From assembly GCF_000346465.2 (NCBI RefSeq), contig NC_034016.1:11837805-11901804 (forward strand): a stretch of DNA of 64,000 bases, read 5' to 3'. A program made the position numbers and the translations under genes. Under the pieces are notes generated by a model. The model saw nothing but the letters and a program-made list of their open reading frames with translations. It made no database searches and had not been told where the DNA came from. This document shows positions 1-11,019 of the stretch, one piece after another. Numbering within the stretch: the stretch's first letter is position 1; each line of letters begins with the position of its first letter. Source of the DNA: Prunus persica (lineage: Eukaryota; Streptophyta; Magnoliopsida; Rosales; Rosaceae).

Positions 1-552
1 GATACGCATTTTGAGGTATCTGAAAGTAAATCCTAAAAATGGGTTAATGTTTTGCAAGTATGGTCATACATATGTGGAAGGGTATACGGATGCTGATTGG
101 GTTGGTTCAGTCACTGATAGACGTTCTACGTTTGGGTATTTCACATTTGTTGGTAGTAATCTTGTTACTTGGAGGAGCAAAAAGTGGTGTCTAGGTCTAG
201 TCCTGAGGCCGAGTACCGTGGGATGTCTCAAGGTGTGTGCGAGTTACTATGGTTGAGAAGATTGTTCAGAGATCTTGAGTTTGGACCCTAGAAACCCATG
301 AATTTGTATTGTGATAATAAAGTTGCAATTGCAATTGCAATTGCGCATAACCTTGTGCAACATGATCGTACAAAGCACGTGGAGGTTGATCGACATTTTG
401 TTAAAGAGAAGTTGGATGCTGAAATTATTTATTTTTTGTTTATATCATCCGAGTATCAACTGGCAGATGTTCTTACGAAAACTATATCTACTACGGTCTT
501 TCTCAACTCGCTTGACAAGTTGGGCATGCGTGACATCTTTGCTCCAACTTGA
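1..552 (+). pseudogene. Ty1/copia RNase H 3' end (element A), frameshifted
   Basis: This is the C-terminal end of a copia polyprotein. It reads through the RNase H domain that copies and degrades the RNA template during retrotransposition. The first frame (11-256) shows the RNase H phrases YTDADWVGS, DRRSTFGY and LVTWRSKK. A frameshift near 185 breaks the AEAEYR region, and the reading resumes at 298-552 with LYCDNKVA, the TKHVEVDRHF motif and the C-terminal LADVLTK. The window edge cuts off everything upstream. The stop at 550 lies just before a purine run and an LTR start, as expected for the end of pol. It is non-functional as it stands. Confidence 0.9.
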
Positions 553-559
553 GAGGGAG

Positions 560-790
560 TGTTAGCGAGATCCTAGCTTAATTAGGATATTTATTTCCTA
601 GTTTATTAGGATTATTTTTCTTTCCTTTTGTACAGATATTGTGTAATTAAGATTTTATCTTGTTTCCTTGTTTGACCTTACTAGGGTTACATCCTTGTAC
701 TATAAATACTTTCTTTTGGAGAATGAAATACAACCTGAAAAATATTCTACCCATATTGTTTGACTTAGGGTATGTGCAGAGTAACTTAGA
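560..790 (+). mobile_element. 3' LTR of copia element A, truncated
   Basis: The purine run GAGAGGGAG (551-559) directly precedes TGTTAGCGAG at 560, the usual arrangement of polypurine tract and 3' LTR start. A TATA-like CTATAAATAC lies at 700-710. No clean CA end is visible: the sequence passes into gag of a second copia element around 740-798, so the right end appears lost at the junction. Confidence 0.7.
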
Positions 791-2546
791 AAAATACAAT
801 GGAGGATCTAGTTGTAAGGTTGAGAATAGAGGAAGATAACAAAAATAGTGAGAAGGGTAGAGTGGTTTTAATGGAAGCCAAAGCAAACATTATGGAAGGC
901 AATTCTTTGAAGCCGAAAGGAAACTCTCAGAAGTCTAAGAAGTTTAACAAGAATTTTCATAGAGCAAAAGGCAAAGACTTTAAACGAATCAAAGGAAGTT
1001 GATGGGTCTGTGGTAAAGCTGGACACAAGGCACATGCATGTAGTCATAGAAGGGACTAGGAATCTTGCAAACTTCAACTCTAACAACAGAAACCAGAATC
1101 AGACTAATGTCACTGAAGATATGCTTACTGCTGTAGGGTTTGAAACCAATGTGGTTTCATATACTAGTGACTGGTGGATTGACACAGGAGCAACCAGACG
1201 CATATGTGGTAATAGAAACTAGTTTTCTACTTACCAATAGGTTGAAGATGCAGAAAAATTGTTCATGGGAAATGCTTATGAGTCTGCTTTAGTTGGAAGG
1301 GGGAATGTGGTTATGAAATTTACTTATGGAAGGAATTAATTCTCCTTAATGTGCTGCATATTCTAGAAATTAGGAAAAACTTAGTTTCTTGACCAATCTT
1401 GAGCAAAAATGGATTCAAACTTGTATTTGAGTCAGAAAAATTTGTTCTCACCGAAGAGGGAATGTTTGTTGGGAAGGGATATATTGTTGAAGGATTGTTC
1501 AAACTCAATGTACTTGTTAATTCATTCAATAATAATATAAATAAGGCTTCTGCTTACTTTGTTAATTATTCTAATCTTTGGCATGTTCGATTAGGACATA
1601 TGAATTGTAGGTCATTGTGCAGAATGGTTGACTTAGGTTTGATTCCTAATTGTGATATAAGTGTTGGTGTTAAGTGTGAAATATGCACTGAATCTAAGTT
1701 TGCTAGTCAAACATTCAAATATGCACATGGAAGGTCTAATGAAGTGCTTGGTTTAATTCATAGCGACTTATGTGGTTTTAGATAAACTCCTACAAGTGGA
1801 GATAAAAATTATTACATGACATTCATTGATGATTGCAGTAAGTTTTGCTATGTGTATTTACTTCACAGCAAAGATGAAGCTTTGAATGTGTTTAAGACAT
1901 ATAAAGATAAGGTTGATAATCAGCTCAACAAGAAAATAAAGATTTTAAGACTAGACAGAGGAGGAGAGTACGAATATTCTATTTTTTCTGAATTTTGTAC
2001 TTTTCTTGGCATTATTCACAAAACAATCGCTCCTTATAAAATGGAAGAACTGTACATTCAAGAATATGATAAATGCCATGCTAAATAGCTCAGGGCTTCC
2101 GCACAATTTTTGGGGTGAAGCCTTACTTATTGCCTATATAATCCTAAATAGAATTCCACACAAGAAGACTGATAAGTCTCCTTACGAAATTTGGAAAGGA
2201 AGACTGCCAACTTAGAAAATATTGAAAGAGTAGGGTTGCTTGGCTAAAGTTCAAATTCCTTTACCTAAGAGAACTAAACTCTAACCTAAAACGATTGGCT
2301 ATGTTTTCATTGGTTGCACAAAATAGTGCAGCATCTAGATTTTTGGTAATTACATCCGAACTTGCAGATATTCATGTTAACATCATATCATAATCTGTGA
2401 ATGCATAATTCTTTGAGGAAATCTTTCCATATAGGAAAGAAAATTTTAGTTCTATGAATAAAAGAACTATTGATGATCTTTTGAAAGAAAAATATGATAG
2501 TTCATCTAATCCTTTGTTGGATCTATTCTTAACAACTAAAATGAGT

Positions 2547-4299
2547 TATTAAAAATAGAAAGTTTAATTCTCGCAAGTGCACGAACCGTTTATAGTATAG
2601 CTTATGTAAATACGAGGTCGATCCCACGGAGAATGGTAACTTGGTTCCAAGTTAAATTACTTAGAATGTTAGAAAAATATAGAACAAAGAAACTGACTAA
2701 CTAGCTAAAGGCATGGTCGAATTCAACAATGCCTCTTGCTAATTACTCAAGGTCTAGGACAGAATCCTAGCACCACACACGCACTCGAAATGGGGGGTGT
2801 TGTTGTTGAAATGAAAACAAGAAAGTGAAATGAAAGTGCTCGAAAGTGAACACTGGCAGCAATCAACAAGTTGTGAAACAATGATTGAGAGGTGTTAGAG
2901 CCTTGGAATCCACCACTAGTTTTCCTATCCAAGTTATGAATGCATAGAAATTGACTCAAGCTTCATTAGCAATAGATTATCGCATACAAGCCTATGGTAT
3001 CTAGGTGCAGGATGCATGATTCTCCTGAGGCATGTGATTATGCATGGTATCTACACAACACGTGATCTCTAATATGCAACCTAAGTATGGTATCTACTTA
3101 GAATAAAGCATACAAGAGTCATTAAGCTCCTTGAGAATATGATAATCACACAAGTCCTAGAACATGGTATCTGTCCTAGTCAACCTATGGTTATTAACCC
3201 CTTGAATGATTCTTAGGCCATTCATGTGTTGCTTGTGAAAGGAGAGTAGAATTGGTGAATCTAAACCCCTTCCCAACCTGTGCTAGATGCATAAAATCCT
3301 AGTTAGCTACTCCAAGAGAACATACATCAAGCACATAATAAACTAGAGATTAACAACTTGATAATAAAAGCAAGGGAATCAATTAACTATAAAATCATCC
3401 ATAACATTGAATATTCATGACTAGGGCTTCATCCTAAGCCCTAACTAAATGGATTAGTTAGACATAACTATGAATACAGAAAATAAGAAATACATAGATA
3501 GGATAAAGAGAGGAGAAGAACTAGATGATGGCAGCAAGGAAGTTCCCAGGACAGCTCCAAGCTCCCTTCTTTCTTTGTGGTGAATCTGAATGTGTGTATG
3601 AAAGTAATGGATGAAATGAATGTGTGTGTCTGCCCTCTCTCTTGAATGAGTGTGCAACTCTCTATTTATAGAGTGCAATTTCGTGCTCCCTTTTGGCTGG
3701 TGAAGCACACCTCTCTTAGCTGCTGCCAACTGCTCTAGCTGCCCATACATGCCTGTTGCTCCAGCTGCCCATACTTGCTTTGGTGGACTTTTCTTGGTTT
3801 TTGAGTTCCCATACTGATTTGTCTCCCATGTGTGGCTGCTCTAATGTGTAGCACATGGCTCTAGGGATGTAGCCACATTAAATATGATGGCAGCCAACAT
3901 GACATTTCTGTGAACGTGGTTCAGTCTTTGACGTGTTGAGGGCTCCAGATTTATCCAATTGGGCTGAAATTTGGATATGTTATAATAGACACCCATTGGA
4001 ACAACTTCTATGAAGGATGTCTCCTCATCCGACCTGTGTAAGTTACTGAAAGGAGGCCTGCAAGATGACCTACGAAACTGAATTGACAAGGAGTGTGGCG
4101 CAAATTGGTTTTGTCTTTAAGCTCATATTCCTCTTGTGCCACTCAGCCCTTAACATGCATGAATTGTATCAAATGTCATCCCCTTGCTATCTTAACCTAC
4201 AAAGCACACAAACATAGGTAAGAGACTCAAAATAAAGAGAAGCTAACAAAATTACTAAGTAAAGAAGGCATGCAAATGTGTGAAATTATGAACTTATCA
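2547..4299. mobile_element. Unclassified ~1.75 kb insertion in copia B
   Basis: The copia B reading is interrupted between the spacer before RT (last copia-like codons ~2540) and the resumption at ~4300. The insert begins near TTTAATTCTCGCAAGTGCACG and ends near GAACTTATCA. Read on the minus strand it therefore starts TGATAAGTTCATAATTTC. It carries a dispersed ATGGTATCT phrase at ~2994, 3044, 3088 and 3165. Short ORFs inside (minus 3454-3750 and 3841-4089) show no recognised domain. I see no TIRs, no poly-A and no convincing target duplication. Both ends are approximate. Confidence 0.6.
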
Positions 4300-5010
4300 T
4301 CCTTCTACAAGTGAGGCAAAACCTAGGAGTTGTAAGAAATCAAATGCTCCTATGGATTATGGACCAGATTTCATGACTTACATAGCAGAGGTTGAACCAC
4401 AAATAGAAGCTATGTCAAGTCCAGAAGCTCCGTTATGGAAAGAAGTAGTCAATAGTGAAGTTAAATCCATTATGCAAGACAACACTTGGAAATTGGTTGA
4501 TTTGTCACATGGAAATAAACCAATTTGATATAAATGGATATTCAAAAAGAAATTGAGGCATGATGGTACAATTGACTGGTATAAATGTTTAGTAGCTAAA
4601 GTTTATCGTCAAAAGGATAGATTGGATTACTTTGATGCATATGCTCCTGTAAGTAGAATAAATTCTATTCAAATGTTGATTGCCATAGCTGCAGTTTATA
4701 ATATGAAAATATAAAATGAATGTAAAAACTGTATTTCTCAATGGGGATTTACATGAGGAAATCTACATGGAACAACCCGAGAGGTTTGTTGTGAAAGGTC
4801 AGGAAAACAAGGTACGTAGGCATGTCAAATCCTTATATGGATTGAAACAAGCTCCTAAGCAATGATAGGAAAAATTTGACCATGTTATGTTGACACATAA
4901 TTGTAAAATAAATAAGTGTGACAAATGCGTCTATGTTGAAACTCATAATAATGGATGTGTTATAGTGTGCCAATATATAGATGACATGCTCATAATAGGG
5001 AGAAACAATG

Positions 5011-6790
5011 TGTTGAGGCCCAAAAAATTCACGGTTGGGCCCAAATATATTCCCAACCCAATGCGATACCTTACCGATAAGAAACTCGATTTGGGCACTC
5101 GAAAATTTGTCATACACGCTTGCACAAGCCACGACCACATGCCACACCAAATAAATATGACATCTGGCACACTAAGAATTGAAATGGGCCTATAAAAGGC
5201 ACCGACTTTACAAGCCCATGCTAGTTACCTTGCCAAGGATCATGTCCCTTTACAAAAATGATAAAATTAAAGCATGCCAATCGACATGTCATGCCAAGTA
5301 GGAAATTATTATTTCACACCCAACCACGCTACAAGTTTAAGTGGGTCCAAGCCACACAAATGCTTGGGGCTTGCTTGAGTGGGTTGTGGTATGGATGGTA
5401 ACGAGCCTTCATGAGGCCCATTGATGAGCCGAGAAATGGAAGTTTTGGGCCGCTTGGGAGTCCTAAAACTCAAGTCCATTTCTTGAGCCCAAATATGTGA
5501 GTAAGCATAAAAGAGAGAAAAAAGGAGCCTAATACCCTAGGAAATTAGCCCATCACCATAAATAAAATAGCCCATCATTTAAGCCCATTCCCTTGGTAGG
5601 CTAACCAATCACTTTAGCAAAAACCCAAGCAGCCAAGAAAATATTCATAGTCTCCAGCACTTAGTTGGAAACGTGAACCACGATGAAAGCCAAAGTGTTA
5701 TGTCAGTGAGCTGCTAGGAGGCTCCAACACATGGGCTAATAACGAACGCCAAGGTGGAACACGCAAATAACCAGGGGATATTAGCGCGCGTAGGTTGCTA
5801 TGAGCTAAGACACTCTTCAAACCAGTGTACATACCCATTTCTTTCCCCCCATCAGATCTAGCCATGGAAGAGGGGAGAAAAGAAGGAAGAAAGATGGCTG
5901 AAAATGGGATTCCTTCACTGAAACAGCTGCGAGAAAAGCCTAAAGATCCCCAAACCCTGTTTTTGTGTGATTGAGCAGAGAGAATTTCACCAAATAGGAT
6001 GAGTCAAAGGAAGAGAAGAGAAAGGAGAGGAAAGACTTGATCAAATTGGATAGAAACCATTGGGGTTTCTTGAGAAGAAAGAGCTTCCAGCGCCTATAAA
6101 AAGAGGCATTTCCTACCTATCATCTCAACCTACATCTAGAGAGCAAGCTTCATCTCTCATCTCTGAAACTTTGCAATTTCGAGCCACATTCCTCCATCTC
6201 CTCCCATTTCTCTTTTGGTAAGTCATTCCAGAGCTTGACAGAGCCTTTGTCAAGGTGCTAGAAAATTACCCAAAATACCCAATACTTCACCATTAGCTAC
6301 AACACACATTCAGATAGCAAGCTTCATCTCTCACCCTGAAATCTCTGCAATTTCGAGCCCTATTCCTTCATCTCCTCCCATTTTCTCTTACGTTAAAACG
6401 TTTCAGAGCCTGACAGAGTTTTCGTCAAGCTGTCGAAAACTACTCAACATACCTATTATACCCTCATCTCTCTCTTTCTTCAACAAACCCTCTTAGAATC
6501 CATTCCCCCTTGTCTTAAAACCAATGTTTCTCATAGGAATTCACAACCCTATCTCTGTTTATGCTAAACTCATGATTGCTCTGCTTCCATGCCAAGCTAA
6601 GCATCTACCTGTAAGCAGCTGTTAGTTTTGCTGGTGAAGGTAACCAAGGTGCTCCCTAAGGCTCAGCTACCCTTTCAAAGCATTCTTGGGGCCTAATTCT
6701 TGAACTCAGACCCATGGGCAATTTTCTCTCATTTGGTTATTTACGGTAGCCCAGGCCCGCAGTAGCTGCCAGAACGAAAAAGCCCCTGCA
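5011..6790 (+). mobile_element. Solo-LTR-like insertion (TG...CA, 1780 bp) inside copia B RT
   Basis: The insert starts TGTTGAGGCCC at 5011 and ends CCCCTGCA at 6790. It splits the RT domain of copia B between the codons just after the YIDD box and those that continue at 6791. Flanks are CAATG (5006-5010) and TAATG (6791-6795), a 5-bp target duplication with one mismatch. TG/CA ends, the length and the lack of coding sequence fit a solo LTR. It contains a direct repeat of ~100 bp (about 6121-6230 and 6300-6410, with the shared phrase TTTCGAGCC). A diverged copy lies on the minus strand at 51813-53516. Confidence 0.8.
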
Positions 6791-8169
6791 TAATGATATA
6801 ATTAATTCAACCAAGAAAATGTTGAATTTAAATTTGGATATGAAAGACTTAAGTCTTATTGATGTGATTCTTGGAATAAGAATTAAGCGAAATGCCGAAG
6901 GTTATATTCTTGTCCAGTCTCATTATGTGGAGGCAATACTTAGAAAGTTTGGTCATTTTGATAAAAACCTGATGTGATCCTATTTGATGCAAATGGTAAA
7001 TTAAAAAAAAATGTTGGTGAAGCTATATCACAATGTCAATATGCACAAGTGATTGGAATTAATGTACATAATGAATTGTACCAGACCTGATATAGATTAT
7101 TCAGTAAGCAAGTTAAGTAGGTATACAAGCAATCTAGGACATGATCATTGGGAAGCTTTAGTCAGAGTACTAAAGTTTTTGAAATACATGTTAGATTATG
7201 GATTGCATTAAACAAAATATCCTCTAGTACTAAAAGGGTATAGTAATGCTAACTAGATATTCGACAATACTGAAACAAACCACAAGTGGATATGTTTTCA
7301 TATTAGGATGAGCTGCAATATCTGGGAAATTTTCCAAACAAACATGTATTGCCCGATCAACTATGGAATCAGAATTTTAGCTTCAGGGATGCAGCAGAAG
7401 TTGAGTGGCTAAGAAACTTTTTGGAAGATATTTCGTTGTGGCCTAAGCCTGTAACAACTATATGCATACATTGTGATAGTTTAGCAGGACAATGAAGGGC
7501 AAAAGAGAATTTAGCACATCCTTTCACAAAAGGATTACCAAAAGAGCAAGTAAAGTATAAATCGAGGGGAATAAGGCTAATGCCAATACTACAAATGAAC
7601 TAGCCCCGAGAAAACCTAACCTAGTTGATTGGAGATCCCATGGTCTAGGTTCAATAGGCAAACTGGTTAGGCATGGTTCAAGGATGTGAACACACTATAT
7701 ACCTCATTCCTATGATGGAAGAAATGTGTTATTTGCGGAAGTTGTTGATACTTATGTTTAATGATACTGATATCTTGGTAACAAGAGGAATATAACTGAC
7801 TATTCTTAATTAGTCTCACTATATGAGAGTAAATATGAGGTTGCATTTATGAGAATTATATAGCCAAATTCTCTAAAGCTCTCATGAATCTAGCATCTTG
7901 GTCAAGACTAAAATGAACACAAACTTATGAACATGTGTTTGTTAAGATGAGAATTGTGTGAGACTTATTGTCTTGGTTTATTGCTAGGGTGAACAATTTA
8001 AGATTACATATTCACTGCGTCATCTTGTAAACCTGATAAGCTTTCACTAGGGTAGGTCAAGTCCAAAAGACACCTATCCCGATGCATTCGTCTGATTTTC
8101 TCTCTTATATGTGTGCACTTATTTTTTATTCAAATATGGGTATTGTTGGAAGTTCGAATAGAAAACTAA

Positions 8170-9900
8170 CACTATGCCAAAATTTGCCTTAGGCAACAGA
8201 GGCCTAACTGAGGTATTCATCACAGTGGCCTTTAACTACTTATTAGCAATAGAGAACCTTCAATGCGTATTCCATTTACAGCATCAGTTTGGACAAAAGT
8301 AGAATCAAATTATCACTATATTTATTCCTTTTTCTACTTATTCTTCCAAGTGCAAGATAACCCCGATGTTTATGAGGCTTCCATGTAAGTTATGGGCGTT
8401 GGCTTACGATGCCTAAAGCATCAAGGGCGTTAGTTGTAACATAAGCTTTTGCTATCATATTACAACAATATACTTGAAAGTATTGATGCGGTAAATGATA
8501 TATCTTATCCATTTTGATGCAAGTGCTGATATAGATTGTAGATATAAGCATCATTTTTTACTAGATTTCGTGTTGTCGTTTTATCTATTCAACATTTTTT
8601 TTTAATTAGTCATTTTCTTGATTGATTCAATTAAATACAACAATATATATTTCATTTATCAGCCTTGGCATTTGAGTACAAAATAGAAATAAAGTATAGG
8701 CTAGCACACCAAATAAAAGTTAAAAAAGTAACACTTTATTAAAAATATCATAATTAATTCTTTTTTTTGTTGTTGAGAAATTCTATGATTGCATTCATAA
8801 TTCAGCCAAAAAAGCCACTAGCCACAAAGGGCCAATACAAACTAGCCACAAAAGGGCCATTACAATAACGGAGCGGTCTAATATCAAAATTAAGATAATC
8901 TGGTGTGTCTCCACTAACGATCAAGTACTATCGAAGAAACTCTGGCATAGGCATCCCAACTAAGATTACAAACTTAGAATAATAAAAAAGAGATAAAACT
9001 CTCACAAAGAAGAGATGAAAAGCTCTCACAAAGTAGAGATGAAAAACTCTCACAAAAGGAGAGGTGAAAACTACACAGAGAACCCAAAGGGTCTCTGCAA
9101 CTTATTCCAAACATAAAGAAATTGCAAAAGAGATGGTGGTGGAGATTCGACGCCGAATGCAGGTGAAGATCCGACGCTGAGCCGTAGCCGCCTATAATGG
9201 TTGGATGAAAATCATAACAAAACTAAGACAAATAGGGAAAACCCTTTGTCTCAGAAAATTGGGAAAGAGGTGAAAGGAGGAAGAGAAGAGGGGAGAAGGG
9301 GGAAGAACAATGGCTTCCTCCCCCCTCAAAGTGGAAAAGGCTCTAAGAGTGTTTTTTGAGAGAAAGGGGGCTAGAGTTTTTAACAAACCTAATTAATAAA
9401 CTTTAATTAATTCTAAATACAAACTTCATAATTAATTCCTTAGTCCTACATTGGTTTAGCACAAGAAGTTGACACACTTTATTAGTGCCTTTCTAATATT
9501 AAAATGGATTAGACTTGGGTTGGCTACGATTAGGCTAAAATTAAATAATAACATTTTTCAATCACTATTTGATAGAGAAAAAACGAATACAGTTAGCCAG
9601 AGTTCAAAGAATTGATAGTTGTATATTGGGACAGACGCTTGAAGAACTGCAAGGCACGAGTGTAAGGGCAAAATTCTGTCTATGGACATTGCATTTGCAA
9701 GCCTTTATCAGTCAATTTACTTCGTTTGCTTATTTTATATTTGAGTATAATTTGTTCATTTATAATTTTATTCATATTACACTTCTTTTGGAATAATTTA
9801 AGTTGTATTTAAATTATGTTATCAAATATTCTTTAGAGTTCCATACTAATTGTTTTCTAACAATAACTACTCTTAAACAATTGAGCTACAAGCTTTTTGG
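8170..9900. other. Non-genic stretch; possible CACTA left end at 8170
   Basis: CACTATGCCAAAATTTGCC at 8170, followed by TTAGGCAACAGAGGCC, looks like the terminus of a plant CACTA transposon. It sits directly in the presumed copia B LTR. I found no matching right terminus. At 9004-9072 a ~27-bp phrase containing CTCTCACAAA...GAGATGAAAA is repeated three times. The small minus-strand ORF at 9192-9386 has no recognised domain and I do not call it a gene. Nothing else is identified here. Confidence 0.35.
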
Positions 9901-10112
9901 GTTTTTTTTTAATAAGCACAAAAGAATTAAAACACAAAACCCCGAAGGCAACCCACAGCTAAAGAATCCCTAGATACAGCTCTAGCCACCGAAGAAGGAA
10001 GATTCAGCAACCAAATGTGGCGTGATGGGGTAGAGTGTCCAAGTGCTGAAAGGGAATCCACCACAAAGTTTGCCTCTCGGAAAACATGCTTGAAGGAGAT
10101 GGCTTGAAAGCC
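9900..10112 (-). mobile_element. LINE (L1-type) 3' end with RNase H C-terminus
   Basis: Read on the minus strand from 10112 to the stop at 9927, the 61 residues include ISFKHVFREANFVVDSLSAL, which matches the end of the RNase H-like domain of plant LINEs and reverse-transcriptase relics. A run of T at ~9901-9910 (A on the coding strand) follows the stop and may be the poly-A tail. The 5' side is lost, as is usual for LINE insertions. Just outside lies a short duplicated phrase (10113-10160). Confidence 0.7.
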
Positions 10113-10755
10113 TTACATACAAACCTACTAAAAGGATAAATTACGTACAAACCTACTGAAAGGATAGATTACTCGACGGAACGAGTGAATTTCATTGATA
10201 ACAAAAAATACACAGGGGGACATAATGAGCCCCTCAAAATAGATCTAGTACAACCTTAAATAAAAACAACATTAAACGAAAAGAAAAAAAACGTTAGTTT
10301 TTTTAAATACAAGTGATAGTTTAAAGAGGGAGGAGGTTTCTCACACATATACCAATAAATAATATATTCATAATGATGTTGAGATATTAATAAAAAAACA
10401 TACAAGCAATTAATAAATAATTTTGTGAATAAAAGATTAAGCAAAATTAAAGAGTGGTAAATGATTTTAGTGGTGTGAAAATTTTAAAGAAATAGGTGGG
10501 TTTTATAAGGAAAATTGAATAGTACAAAAACTGTAGAAAAAGAAAGAAAATTGAAGTTGGTATTAATTTTCAAAAAGTTGCCATTGGTATTAATTGCACT
10601 AATAGAAGATAAAGCAGCTGCGTTGAAGAGAGTGAAGCAGTTCTTGAGTGAAGGTGTGTGGGGTGCGCTTGAATGAGCTTGAATATTAACGTTGGGCTAT
10701 AAAAAATCAAATCACTTAAACTATAGCCAAAATTAGCATGTGCATAATTCCGTCA
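10113..10755. other. AT-rich non-genic stretch
   Basis: The stretch begins with two near-identical copies of a ~28-bp phrase (ACAAACCTACT...AAGGATA). I see no coding sequence or element termini in the rest. Confidence 0.4.
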
Positions 10756-10860
10756 CTACCCAGAAACAACATGGTTAGCAGGTGGCACAGAGCCGTCAAA
10801 GTTGAGCTTGTACAAGTAGCACTGCGGCGGCGGCAGCTTCCATTGGCCATAGTGAAATAA
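10756..10860 (-). pseudogene. RNase H N-terminal scrap of a LINE-type element
   Basis: On the minus strand the ORF reads WKLPPPQCYLYKLNFDGSVP. The P-rich lead-in followed by KLNFDGS is the start of the RNase H-like domain common in plant LINE-derived ORFs, with the first catalytic Asp. It ends after ~15 further residues in stops. It is a short remnant without termini. Confidence 0.6.
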
Positions 10861-11019
10861 AAAAACAATATTGGTATGATAATGTGGTAAAGTTAGCGCA
10901 ACTTTTTTTAAATTGAAAAAAAAAAACGAGGGTGACCAGGCCAAATCAGTTACTACACAACCAGATCAATTTTGGGCCCAAAAGGAAGAATGGGCTTCTA
11001 GGTAATCACATAAAATTGA

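Larger units (their letters stand above)
790..8169 (+). mobile_element. Decayed Ty1/copia element B, split by two insertions
   Basis: The polyprotein order gag-protease-integrase-RT-RNase H can be followed along the plus strand, with many stops and frameshifts. Gag fragment and zinc knuckle are at 799-1050, and protease with DTGATRRIC at 1170-1220. The integrase zinc-binding region (LWHVRLGHMN) and core are at 1560-2215. RT starts at 4320-5010, including the YIDDML catalytic box at ~4973-4990, and resumes at 6791-7200. Degraded RNase H runs to ~7560. A downstream region resembles that after the copia at 27.5-33.8 kb, so both belong to related families. TGTTGGAAGTTCG at 8143 may be the start of the 3' LTR. 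The 5' LTR is missing. Confidence 0.85.

Noticed and set aside
3454..4089. Two small minus-strand ORFs as host genes
   Set aside because: No family resemblance, and they lie wholly in the unclassified insertion.
5011..6790. Endogenous viral insertion in copia B
   Set aside because: No viral coding sequence. TG/CA ends and a 5-bp duplication fit a solo LTR.
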